NCBI GenBank assembly: GCA_031272845.1
Contig: JAISTA010000090.1
Coordinates: 1-8,648, forward strand
DNA: 8,648 nucleotides
Reading direction: 5' to 3'
Source: Oscillospiraceae bacterium
Lineage (GTDB): Bacteria > Bacillota > Clostridia > Oscillospirales > Oscillospiraceae
Below the pieces are notes generated by a model. It saw nothing but the letters and a program-made list of their open reading frames with translations. It had not been told where the DNA came from and did not search any database. Positions 1 to 5,811 of this stretch are shown here, piece by piece. The translations under genes and the position numbers were made by a program. The stretch's first letter is position 1. Every line of letters begins with the position of its first letter.

Positions 1-1578
1 AACGCGCTAAAGCGTGTCGTGTGCTACGGAAATCAGCTAAAAACGCTTGACGTTTCGCTGAACCTTGAGCTGACGCACCTGGACTGCGGAGACAACGCGA
101 TAACCTTGCTTGACGTTACGAAGCTGACAAAGCTCGGCAGTTTGCTCTGCGGCTCCAATAAGCTCACGTCGCTTGACACGTCCAAAAACACGGCGCTTAC
201 CTCGCTTGATTGCTCGGATAATGCGCTTACCGCGATTAATGTGACAAAAAACACTAAGCTTGACAGTCTGATTTGCTTTTCAAACGCACTTGCCGCGCTT
301 GACGTGTCTAAGAACACGGCGCTCACGCTGCTTGACTGCGCGGACAATAAGCTGGCAGAGCTGCCTACAGCGAAGAACACAAAGCTTGTAACGCTGAACT
401 GCACGGGAAATCAGATTAAAACGCTCGATCTTTCAAAAAATACAAAGCTTGTGTACCTTTACGGCGCGCACAACCTGCTTACCGCGCTCAATATTTCAAA
501 ATGCGTGCTGCTTGAGGAACTGGACTGCTCGTACAACGGGCTGACCGTACTTGATCTTTCCGCCGCAACGTCGCTGTTAACGCTGTGGTGCGAGAATAAC
601 AAGCTTGCAAAGCTCGATCTTTCCGGGTTAATGCTCCTAGGCTATGCGGACTGCTCAAACAACAGCATCGCAACGCTCGGCCTTGCAGGAACAACGAGGC
701 TGAAAACGCTGATTTGCGCGTCAAACAAGCTCGCGGCGCTTGACCTTTCGCAGAGCCTTGTGCTTGAGGAGCTGGACTGCGCGAAAAACAACCTGAAAAC
801 ACTCTCCGTTGCCCCGAACGATGAGCTTAGATATATCGACTGCTCCGATAACCGCCTGAATGCGCTCGACGTGAAAGGCAACGCCAAGCTGCGCTATCTC
901 GACGTTCGGAATAACTACTTCGCGGCGGAATCCGCCATAACCGGGCTGAACAAGCCTGCGCTGGAGGCGGAGGGCAGCGGCGACGAGCACGGTTTGTTCT
1001 TTGCGCCGCAAAAGGATCCCGTCCTGCGCGAATTTGAGGATCTCGACCCCGACGCGTGGTATATGGACTACGTTCTCTACGCGCTGAAAAGAAAACTCTT
1101 TGCCGGCATTTCAGCAACGGAGTTCGGCCCCGGCAAGCCGATGACGCGCGCAATGCTCGTGACTGTTCTGTACAATTTGGCGGACTCTCCGGCGCACGAG
1201 GCAAAAAAGGTGTTTAACGATGTTCCGGAGAACGCGTATTACTTTAAGCCGCTATCCTGGGCTTACACAAGCAAGGTAGTTGCGGGAACGTCGGCGACGA
1301 CCTTCACGCCGGACGCAAACATAACGCGCGAGCAGTTCGCCGTTATGCTGTATCAGTACGCGCAGAAATATCTGGGCAAGGACGTAACAAGCAGCGCTGT
1401 ACTCGCGTTTGCAGACAAGGGGAGCATATCCGCCTACGCGGCGGAAGCCGTCAGATGGTGTGCCGGCGCCGGTATTGTTGCGGGAAAGTCCGACAATATG
1501 TTCGACCCGCAGGGTCAGGCGACGCGCGCGGAGGCGGCCGCAATGCTGCGCAACTTTGAACGCTGGCTCGGCGTGTAG
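1..1578 (+). CDS. LRR surface protein with three C-terminal SLH domains (5' partial)
   Basis: The frame is open from base 1, so the gene starts upstream; the GTG at 19 has no reason to be the true start. Counting residue 1 at base 1, residues 13-306 are fourteen uninterrupted 21-residue leucine-rich repeats of the form LxxLDxSxNxxLxxLxCxxNx. Twelve of the fourteen carry Cys at repeat position 17; repeats 7 (LYGAHN) and 14 (LDVRNN) do not. A linker (about 307-344) leads to three SLH domains at about 345-395, 405-458 and 470-525, with the signature variants TRAM, TREQ and TRAE. SLH triplets are known to bind secondary cell-wall polymers, so the protein is probably displayed on the cell surface with the LRR solenoid exposed for binding. 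The signal peptide would lie outside the window. The ligand is unknown. The stop is TAG at 1576, followed 35 bases later by a strong terminator. LRR and SLH assignments are firm; adhesion or ligand binding is inference. Confidence 0.93.
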   Translation, partial: NALKRVVCYGNQLKTLDVSLNLELTHLDCGDNAITLLDVTKLTKLGSLLCGSNKLTSLDTSKNTALTSLDCSDNALTAINVTKNTKLDSLICFSNALAALDVSKNTALTLLDCADNKLAELPTAKNTKLVTLNCTGNQIKTLDLSKNTKLVYLYGAHNLLTALNISKCVLLEELDCSYNGLTVLDLSAATSLLTLWCENNKLAKLDLSGLMLLGYADCSNNSIATLGLAGTTRLKTLICASNKLAALDLSQSLVLEELDCAKNNLKTLSVAPNDELRYIDCSDNRLNALDVKGNAKLRYLDVRNNYFAAESAITGLNKPALEAEGSGDEHGLFFAPQKDPVLREFEDLDPDAWYMDYVLYALKRKLFAGISATEFGPGKPMTRAMLVTVLYNLADSPAHEAKKVFNDVPENAYYFKPLSWAYTSKVVAGTSATTFTPDANITREQFAVMLYQYAQKYLGKDVTSSAVLAFADKGSISAYAAEAVRWCAGAGIVAGKSDNMFDPQGQATRAEAAAMLRNFERWLGV

Positions 1579-1613
1579 GCTGCGCTAAGATATTGCCGAT
1601 ACAATAACCAAAG

Positions 1614-1649
1614 CCCCGCCATGAACAAGCGTTCACGGCGGGGTTTTTT
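1614..1649 (+). terminator. Intrinsic terminator of the LRR-SLH gene
   Basis: CCCCGCC (1614-1620) pairs with GGCGGGG (1637-1643). After one A/C mismatch, TGAAC pairs with GTTCA around an AAGC loop. Six T follow at 1644-1649. It lies 35 bases after the LRR-SLH stop. Read on the minus strand the tail is CTTTGGTTAT, so it may weakly stop the convergent glycosyltransferase transcript too. Confidence 0.92.
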
Positions 1650-1653
1650 ATTT

Positions 1654-1812
1654 TATAGTCAATTAACTTGAAAAGCGGTTTGGATTTGCGAGGATATTTT
1701 TTGCATTGCCAGGAGGAGGACGCAGGCGTGTCGTAACCAGGCAAGGACGACGACGCAGCAATGCGGAAAACAGACCGTAAAGCCGAACCGTTTTTCAAGT
1801 TAATTGACTATA
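1654..1812. repeat. MITE-like palindromic element, 159 bp
   Basis: The terminal arms 1654-1683 and 1783-1812 are inverted repeats matching at 28 of 30 positions; both mismatches become G-U pairs in RNA. The ends read TATAGTC and GACTATA, which would fit insertion at TA with TA duplication as in Tc1/mariner or IS630-type elements (inference). A second inner pair, GCATTGC (1703-1709) and GCAATGC (1758-1764), extends the fold towards a GC-rich core around 1716-1757 containing GAGGACGCAG. There is no credible transposase frame, so it would be non-autonomous. It starts 5 bp after the LRR-SLH terminator and ends 18 bp from the glycosyltransferase stop. A genome search for further copies would settle whether it is mobile. 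Confidence 0.72.
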
Positions 1813-1830
1813 TTAGGTACAAGCGCGCCT

Positions 1831-2571
1831 TTACTCGTTCGGCGTTTTTTCCGGCGCCGCAACGCGTTTCAGTCTGGCGCGTATCCTGCGCAAATCCGCG
1901 AACACGCGCAAAGAGTCGCGCACGACCGACACGCTTGAATTTCCGTGGCGTATAATGCTCACGGGCAGCTCGGCAACGCGCAGACCAAGCTTGTCCGCCA
2001 GGAGCATAATCTCAAAGTCGGCGGCAAAGCCGTCTGTTTGGGTGAGTGTAAACACGTCCCGCGCCGCCTCGCGCGAAAAGCACTTAAAGCCGCACTGGCT
2101 GTCGTATTTCAGGCCGGAAAACACCCGCGTCATAAAATGAAAAACGCGCGACATCAGCTTGCGAAGCGGCGTATATTCACCGTAGCCCTCAGCAGAAAGA
2201 CGGCGCGAGCCGACGACCGCGTCATACTCCGCAAGCAGCGGGACGGCGCGCAGCAGCGGTGATAGCCCGTAGGCAAGGTCAGCGTCAGTAAAGCATACAA
2301 TGTCGCCAGCTGCGGCAAGAATGCCCGTGCGCACGGCGCAGCCCTTGCCCCGGTTTTCGGGATAGGAAATTACGCGGGCAAGGCTCTGCCCGGCAAGGAT
2401 TTCTTCTGTTTTGTCGGTGCTGCCGTCGTTTACGACGATTATTTCCGCGTCCGCGAAATGCTCGGCGCAAAATTCACGCGCCTCCTGTACCGTGCGCAGG
2501 ATCGTATTCTGCTCGTTGTATGCCGGGATTACAAGCGAGAGCTTTTTTGTTGTCGTTTCCGGTGTAGTCAA
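1831..2571 (-). CDS. Family 2 glycosyltransferase, Alg5/dolichyl-phosphate glucosyltransferase-like
   Basis: This 246-residue protein has a GT-A fold signature. Residues 14-20 read VIPAYNE, 47-53 VVNDGST, 73-77 NRGKG, 96-98 DAD (nucleotide-sugar and metal binding), 121-123 GSR and 159-163 QCGFK, with a DGFAADFE segment at 180-187. The QCGFK and GFAxDFE motifs are typical of the Alg5/DPM-synthase-like branch, which moves a hexose from UDP- or GDP-sugar to a polyprenyl phosphate at the inner face of the membrane. No hydrophobic C-terminal segment is seen, so it is probably peripheral. The start is TTG at 2571: the in-frame stop is at 2593-2595, no ATG lies between, and GAGGAA (2581-2586) sits 9 bases upstream. 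It has its own promoter and is convergent with the LRR-SLH gene. Donor and acceptor are not readable from sequence; a role in wall polymer or glycan decoration is inference. Confidence 0.9.
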   Translation of the reverse strand: MTTPETTTKKLSLVIPAYNEQNTILRTVQEAREFCAEHFADAEIIVVNDGSTDKTEEILAGQSLARVISYPENRGKGCAVRTGILAAAGDIVCFTDADLAYGLSPLLRAVPLLAEYDAVVGSRRLSAEGYGEYTPLRKLMSRVFHFMTRVFSGLKYDSQCGFKCFSREAARDVFTLTQTDGFAADFEIMLLADKLGLRVAELPVSIIRHGNSSVSVVRDSLRVFADLRRIRARLKRVAAPEKTPNE

Positions 2572-2580
2572 AATTTCAGC

Positions 2581-2586
2581 TTCCTC
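2581..2586 (-). promoter_or_regulatory. Shine-Dalgarno site supporting the TTG start
   Basis: GAGGAA on the minus strand lies 9 bases before the TTG at 2571. This decides the start codon of the glycosyltransferase, since the frame has no ATG or GTG between the upstream stop and VIPAYNE. Confidence 0.7.
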
Positions 2587-2650
2587 TGCCGCTTAGAGTT
2601 CGGCGGCGTTCTTTGCCGCGCCGCGCCCTCTGTTTTTTTGCTTATAGCCG

Positions 2651-2679
2651 ATTATACTACAGTTTTGCAGAAAAATCAA
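2651..2679 (-). promoter_or_regulatory. Sigma-A type promoter of the glycosyltransferase
   Basis: On the minus strand TTGATT (2674-2679) is separated by 17 bases from a perfect TATAAT (2651-2656). Transcription should begin near 2644, giving a leader of about 70 bases to the TTG start. It lies beyond the DivIVA terminator, so the two genes are probably separate units. Confidence 0.8.
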
Positions 2680-2730
2680 TCACCAAGTGCGTTTTTTTGT
2701 CGCGGCAGGTCGAATTTGTTTGCGAATTGC

Positions 2731-2766
2731 AAAAAAAGCAGGAGGCCGCTGAGGTCTCCTGCTTTT
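2731..2766 (-). terminator. Intrinsic terminator of the divIVA-family gene
   Basis: The arms 2734-2744 and 2756-2766 form a perfect 11-bp stem (core AGCAGGAG / CTCCTGCT) with an 11-base loop. On the minus strand a run of T follows (A at 2731-2737). It begins 20 bases after the DivIVA stop. T residues at 2763-2766 could make it work on the other strand, but no gene points that way. Confidence 0.9.
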
Positions 2767-2786
2767 ATAAACGCTGCTCGCGCAAT

Positions 2787-3770
2787 TTACTTTCTTTTCT
2801 TTCCGATCGGACCGGTGTTTTTGCCGAACGCGTCTTCTAAATCGGAAAACATCTCATTTGGCTGGTTGTACAAATCATCCTCGCGGTAGTCGCCGGACGT
2901 GTCGCCGTTTTCCTGACGCAGCTCGTCAAACACATCCTCATCGACAAAGCTGTATTCCTCCGGCTCCTCCGGCCGTTCACCGCGTCGGACAGGGCGCGGC
3001 GCGGCTGTGCGGGGCTCGAAATCCTCTGCGTCCGGCGCACTGCTGAAGTACCGGAACGACTCGCTTTGCCCGTCATACTCCTCAGCCTCCGGCTCCGGCT
3101 CCGGGACAGGCGCCGGTCTTTTTACGCGGCGAACGCCTGCGCGCGGCTCCGGTGGTGCGGCAGGCTCCGCCTCCGGCTCCTCAGGCTCGGAATAGTCCTC
3201 CGTTTCGCTCTCCTCAAGCGCCGATACGGGAACGCTCTCGTACAAAAAGGACGTATCCGGAATGTCTCCGTTGGATTCCTCGATAAGCGTCTGAACGTGG
3301 CCGAGGTTTTCCGTAAGATTATCAATTGTGGCGAAAATGCCGCCGATTAGCATGCCTGTCTTGTCGATAACAAGCTTGCGCGTTTTCTCTGCGCGCGAAA
3401 GCTTTTCTCTGGCGCTTTCGATAAGCTCCTGCTCCTGCTCCTGCGCGCGGCGAATCCGCTCCTCAGCCGTCGCGTCCGCGTCGGACATTATCGCGAGGCT
3501 GCGGCGCTTTGTATCCGCCAAAAGCTCGTTCATTTCCTTTTCGATGAAGCGGTATTGCTTGACGGCCGCCGCAAGGATTTTGTTGTGCTCCGCAAGGCGG
3601 CGCAGTTCACCTGAAAGCTGCTCCTTTTCGCGGGCAAGCGCGGCCGCTTCATTCAGCGCGGCCTCCAGACTCTCGGCTGCCTGCGTGCGGAAATCCTCAA
3701 CCTCTCCCGCGTCGTAGCCGCCGAAAACGGCCTTGTCAAATCTGCTTGAAAGTATTTCTTTCGGCGTCAT
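2787..3770 (-). CDS. divIVA: DivIVA-family cell division / polar scaffold protein
   Basis: This 327-residue protein starts at ATG 3770. Its N-terminal lipid-binding domain (about 1-40) contains FDKAVFGGYDAGEVEDF, matching the DivIVA pattern F-x-G-Y-D-x-x-E-V-x-x-F. Residues about 35-165 are rich in Ala, Glu, Leu, Lys and Arg and look like a long coiled coil. From about 170 to the end there is an acidic, Pro-rich, probably disordered tail with blocks such as PEPEPEAEE (223-231), closing with a basic KKRK. DivIVA proteins oligomerise at curved membrane at septa and poles and recruit partners; here the tail may be the recruitment region (inference). In Bacillus subtilis the membrane-inserting Phe is followed by Arg; here F16 is followed by Gly. 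It is longer than the roughly 160-residue B. subtilis protein. It is monocistronic, with consensus promoter, AGGGG ribosome site 12 bases before ATG, and terminator. GpsB- or SepIVA-like function is possible. Confidence 0.88.
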   Translation of the reverse strand: MTPKEILSSRFDKAVFGGYDAGEVEDFRTQAAESLEAALNEAAALAREKEQLSGELRRLAEHNKILAAAVKQYRFIEKEMNELLADTKRRSLAIMSDADATAEERIRRAQEQEQELIESAREKLSRAEKTRKLVIDKTGMLIGGIFATIDNLTENLGHVQTLIEESNGDIPDTSFLYESVPVSALEESETEDYSEPEEPEAEPAAPPEPRAGVRRVKRPAPVPEPEPEAEEYDGQSESFRYFSSAPDAEDFEPRTAAPRPVRRGERPEEPEEYSFVDEDVFDELRQENGDTSGDYREDDLYNQPNEMFSDLEDAFGKNTGPIGKKRK

Positions 3771-3830
3771 CTTTAAGTATATCCCCTAATGGAAATTTCG
3801 CTAAGTACATTTACAGCATTGTTCAGTAGT

Positions 3831-3859
3831 ATTATACCCCGTCGGCAAGGATTTGTCAA
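3831..3859 (-). promoter_or_regulatory. Consensus promoter of the divIVA-family gene
   Basis: On the minus strand TTGACA (3854-3859), a 17-base spacer and TATAAT (3831-3836) make a perfect sigma-A consensus. The leader to the ATG at 3770 is about 55 bases. A palindrome covers the -35 box (see the separate entry). Confidence 0.9.
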
Positions 3860-3867
3860 CCGACAAA
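3852..3867. promoter_or_regulatory. Possible operator: palindrome over the divIVA -35 box
   Basis: TTTGTC-AACC-GACAAA is a perfect 6-bp inverted repeat with a 4-base centre that includes the -35 hexamer. A second short pair, GTCGG (3841-3845) and CCGAC (3860-3864), overlaps it. A repressor bound here would block the promoter, but short AT-rich palindromes also occur by chance. Confidence 0.3.
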
Positions 3868-4125
3868 ATTTGCATCATACGTCTTTGCGCTGAATATAAA
3901 ATATCTAAAAGTACGTTATATAATTGGATTTAAGTGAACAGTGAAACAAAATCGGAAAACAGCGAGTTAATGACTGCGTCTTTTAGAAAAGAGAATCGCT
4001 CGTATTGTAAAAATGTTCGTAATTTGTCAGGAATGCAAACGCGTTATAGGAAAAGACCTTATCAAGAATTCAAATTATAGAACGTGCCGGATTAAGATAA
4101 GGAAAGCTATAAAACACAGAAATGA

Positions 4126-4170
4126 CAGCAGCGCATTGGAATTATTTCTGATAATTCCAATGCGCTGCTG
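4126..4170. repeat. Perfect 20-bp inverted repeat (hairpin, 5-base loop)
   Basis: Arms 4126-4145 and 4151-4170 are exact reverse complements around the loop TTCTG. On the plus strand there is no T-run after the stem. On the minus strand the stem is followed by TCATTTCTGTGTTTTAT, which is moderately T-rich, so it could act as a weak terminator for the GNAT-HIT transcript about 100 bases upstream. Alternatively it is a remnant of a mobile palindrome or a structured RNA. Confidence 0.85.
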
Positions 4171-4269
4171 CCATCTCAACTGGTGCGAACAACCGCGAGG
4201 GACATACAAATTGACGCACGGCATGAATAGAAGGCTTGCACATTTTTATAATCGCTTGCGGCTAAAGAC

Positions 4270-4620
4270 TTAAAGCGGGGTTATTTGTTCCTTATAGGGG
4301 TTGCACGAAATGTTTTTCAATTCCTCCCGCATCCGTTCCGCAAACCACAAAAATTCCTCATAGCTGTCATAAGGCACGGGGTCGGAGGAAATATGTAAAT
4401 CCATAGACATACTTGGAAAATCGTCGTCCAAGTAGCGCGGGCAAAGATGGATATGCAAATGCGCTCCGGAATTGCTGTGCATTTCGTAATTGATTTTTAC
4501 AGCACCCGTCACCTTGCGCAGAGCGGCGCCTGCACGCTGAACCATGCTCATGAAATCAACCATTTCGGCAGTCGGAATATCCTCAAAATTAACGTAATGC
4601 TCACGCGGCATCACATACAT
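4270..4620 (-). CDS. HIT (histidine triad) domain segment of the interrupted gene
   Basis: Numbering from the internal ATG at 4620, residues 54-58 read HLHIH, the histidine triad of HIT nucleotide hydrolases/transferases, within a segment SGAHLHIHLCPRYLDDDFP. HIT proteins cleave nucleoside phosphoramidates or dinucleotides; the middle His is the nucleophile. HIT homology begins before the ATG: the frame is open back to 4668 and reads VWICGEYPGQAQLFGK, with no start codon there. No Shine-Dalgarno site precedes the ATG (TTCGGTAAAATG). Independent translation is therefore doubtful, and the fragment would lack the first strand of the fold and the upstream CPVC metal-type motif. It is the C-terminal part of the GNAT-HIT fusion, cut off by the TGA at 4669-4671. 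Confidence 0.7.
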   Translation of the reverse strand: MYVMPREHYVNFEDIPTAEMVDFMSMVQRAGAALRKVTGAVKINYEMHSNSGAHLHIHLCPRYLDDDFPSMSMDLHISSDPVPYDSYEEFLWFAERMREELKNISCNPYKEQITPL

Positions 4621-4668
4621 TTTACCGAATAGCTGTGCTTGACCGGGATACTCGCCGCAAATCCAGAC

Positions 4669-5214
4669 TCAGTCGTTTACGGCAATATCAGTTTGACCGG
4701 CAGGTGCGGGTTCAGCATTACAGACCGGGCAAAAGCCCTTTTGTGAGTGCCGCGCGTAACGAGGATAATCGTAGTGAAAGCTCTTTCCGCGCTTTTCTCC
4801 GGACAAATCCGCTGTCATAAGGCAAATGGGGAGCTTATGCGGACCGGTTAGCTTGCTCTGCGTTTCCGCAAATCCAAACCTGCGATACAGCTTTTTGGCG
4901 GGGACACCGGGTTCATAGCCTTCGGGATATGTTTCAACTGTTATAGGCTTAATATGCTCAAGCTGCCGCAGGGCGGTTTTGAGCAATCGACTGCCGACGC
5001 CCTTGCCGCGATACTTTTCCGAAACGCCAAACCATGTAATGCGGTTGTGCGTCCGTGAAAATCCGATAAAGCCCATGTTCGCGCCGGTCATATAGTCCAC
5101 GGCGGTGAGCGCCTCATATTTGCTTGCCTTGCTTTTGGCATAGGCAATGAACTCCGGGTCTGTTCCCATATCCGCCGGATGCCGGAATATTGGCGACGCC
5201 TCAGTCGCCAGCAC
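4669..5214 (-). CDS. GNAT acetyltransferase segment of the interrupted gene
   Basis: Numbered from the GTG at 5214 this stretch has 181 residues. The acetyl-CoA binding loop of motif A is at about 67-74 (KYRGKGVG, fitting R/Q-x-x-G-x-G), after the strand ITWFGVSE; motif B is VPAKKLYRRFGF at 104-115. These mark a GNAT N-acetyltransferase that moves acetyl from acetyl-CoA to an amine; the substrate is not predictable. Residues 161-165 FCPVC begin the HIT part of an originally fused protein, ended by TGA at 4669. The GTG is not a convincing start: homology-like sequence (ALRAWF) continues upstream to the TAA at 5233-5235, and beyond that stop LIRWATE continues in the same frame to a good ribosome site. 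If it is translated from GTG, it would lack the first GNAT strand. Confidence 0.72.
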   Translation of the reverse strand: MLATEASPIFRHPADMGTDPEFIAYAKSKASKYEALTAVDYMTGANMGFIGFSRTHNRITWFGVSEKYRGKGVGSRLLKTALRQLEHIKPITVETYPEGYEPGVPAKKLYRRFGFAETQSKLTGPHKLPICLMTADLSGEKRGKSFHYDYPRYARHSQKGFCPVCNAEPAPAGQTDIAVND

Positions 5215-5267
5215 AAACCACGCGCGTAAAGCTTATTCGGTTGCCCAACGAATTAACAAAACATGTG

Positions 5268-5272
5268 CCTCC
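5268..5272 (-). promoter_or_regulatory. Shine-Dalgarno site for the original GNAT-HIT start
   Basis: GGAGG lies 8 bases before TTG at 5257-5259, which opens LIRWATE. This fixes the ancestral start eight codons before the TAA at 5233-5235. The ATG at 5272-5274 overlaps the GGAGG and has no ribosome site of its own. Confidence 0.55.
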
Positions 5273-5322
5273 ATTAAAAAACAACCACAAGAAACCCGTA
5301 AGTCCCTTATGGCTATTTCAAC

Positions 5323-5399
5323 TGGTCGGAGTGGCGGGACTTGAACCCGCGGCCTCATGGTCCCGAACCATGCGCGATACCAAACTTCGCCACACCCCG
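5323..5399 (-). tRNA. tRNA-Pro, anticodon CGG
   Basis: The 77-base minus-strand cloverleaf has acceptor stem CGGGGTG / CACTCCG (one G-T pair), anticodon stem CATGG / CCATG with loop TTCGGGA (anticodon CGG, reads CCG), T arm GCGGG-TTCAAGT-CCCGC, discriminator A at 5326 and an encoded CCA at 5323-5325. It is the second tRNA of a pair, 110 bases downstream of tRNA-Leu. Confidence 0.96.
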
Positions 5400-5509
5400 A
5401 AATATATTTTAGATAATACATTAAGATAATAACACAAAGTTCCCATTGACCTTGACGTTATATCTGTTCTCTTTTATGTCTTATCCTGGCCGCACTTGTA
5501 CGGCACTTT

Positions 5510-5596
5510 TGGTGCGCGAGGCGGGACTCGAACCCGCATGTCCTTGCGAACATAGGTACCTGAAACCTACGAGTCTACCAATTCCACCACTCGCGC
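5510..5596 (-). tRNA. tRNA-Leu, anticodon CAG
   Basis: The 87-base class II tRNA on the minus strand has acceptor stem GCGCGAG / CTCGCGC, anticodon stem TAGGT / ACCTA with loop TTCAGGT (anticodon CAG, reads CTG), a long variable arm (TGTTCGCAAGGACA), T loop TTCGAGT and an encoded CCA at 5510-5512 after discriminator A. It follows a strong promoter by about 28 bases. Confidence 0.96.
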
Positions 5597-5630
5597 GCAA
5601 AAAACTGTGTCAAATTATTCACAGCAATTT

Positions 5631-5659
5631 ATTTTAGCATACGGCAGTGTGTTTGTCAA
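5631..5659 (-). promoter_or_regulatory. Promoter of the tRNA-Leu/tRNA-Pro pair
   Basis: On the minus strand TTGACA (5654-5659), 17 bases and TAAAAT (5631-5636) give a near-consensus promoter. The predicted start near 5624 is about 28 bases before tRNA-Leu. I see no good second promoter or terminator between the tRNAs, so they are probably co-transcribed, and read-through into the GNAT-HIT remnant is possible. Confidence 0.85.
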
Positions 5660-5718
5660 TGAAAAAATGTGTGGTATTATTTTACAGCACGCTATACACC
5701 GTTCCGGTAAAAAATGTA

Positions 5719-5747
5719 TTGACATTCATGCTACTTTATAATAATAT
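5719..5747 (+). promoter_or_regulatory. Probable promoter of the DUF4234/DUF2752 genes
   Basis: TTGACA (5719-5724) is followed after 17 bases by TAATAT (5742-5747). A better TATAAT at 5737 is only 12 bases away, too close to pair with this -35. It is divergent from the tRNA promoter, about 60 bases away, and leads to the ATG at 5812. Confidence 0.6.
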
Positions 5748-5811
5748 ACTGATAACAGGTGCCTCTGAAATCGCTTCTGCGGCACAAATCGCTTAAAAGG
5801 CAGGTTACGCT

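Larger units (their letters stand above)
3771..4269. other. Long intergenic region without a convincing gene
   Basis: The left third holds the divIVA leader, promoter and palindrome. From about 3870 to 4269 I see AT-richer DNA with no recognisable coding sequence. Its one strong feature is the perfect hairpin at 4126-4170. An 86-codon frame at 4013-4273 runs straight through that hairpin, has no ribosome site and matches no family I know, so it is not called. A TATAAT-like hexamer at 3919 lacks a -35 partner. Confidence 0.6.
4270..5259 (-). pseudogene. GNAT-HIT fusion gene interrupted by two in-frame stops
   Basis: One minus-strand frame reads through from a Shine-Dalgarno site (GGAGG, 5268-5272) and TTG at 5259 to the TAA at 4270-4272, with 330 codons including the stop. 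It encodes LIRWATE, then TAA at 5233-5235 (codon 9), a GNAT domain, a CPVC motif, then TGA at 4669-4671 (codon 197), then a HIT domain. The residues on both sides of each stop look like continuous protein: LIRWATE before and ALRAWFVLATEASPIF after the first; QTDIAVND before and VWICGEYPGQ after the second. No start codon lies between the TGA and the HIT homology, and no frame change is needed. The simplest reading is a recently inactivated gene. Recoding or sequencing error are alternatives. The GNAT and HIT open segments are also listed separately. Confidence 0.65.

Noticed and set aside
37..918. 63-base periodicity that might suggest a CRISPR or tandem DNA repeat
   Set aside because: The period is three times 21 and is explained by the leucine-rich repeats in one intact frame; the DNA units differ too much for a CRISPR array.
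3007..3350. Plus-strand frames rich in Arg, Leu and Ser opposite the divIVA tail
   Set aside because: They are antisense shadows of low-complexity Glu/Pro codons in the DivIVA tail and have no start signals.
3919..3924. TATAAT hexamer as a plus-strand promoter
   Set aside because: No -35 resembling TTGACA lies 16-18 bases upstream and no gene follows.
4013..4273. 86-codon plus-strand frame with several Cys residues
   Set aside because: It runs through the perfect hairpin, which would dictate its amino acids, has no ribosome site or promoter, and matches no family I recognise. The end (AHFYNRLRL) faintly recalls IS3-type integrases, but that is too thin to call.
5276..5312. Possible terminator after tRNA-Pro
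   Set aside because: The stem CCATAAG / CTTACGG has a mismatch on the minus strand, and the T-run is 14 bases away, so it does not meet the pattern of an intrinsic terminator.
5190..5429. Plus-strand frame reading VAGLEPAASWSRT
   Set aside because: This peptide is the well-known false product of translating the strand opposite a tRNA; it covers tRNA-Pro.
5446..5637. Plus-strand frame reading VREAGLEPACPCEHR
   Set aside because: It is the complement of tRNA-Leu and shows the same artefact pattern.
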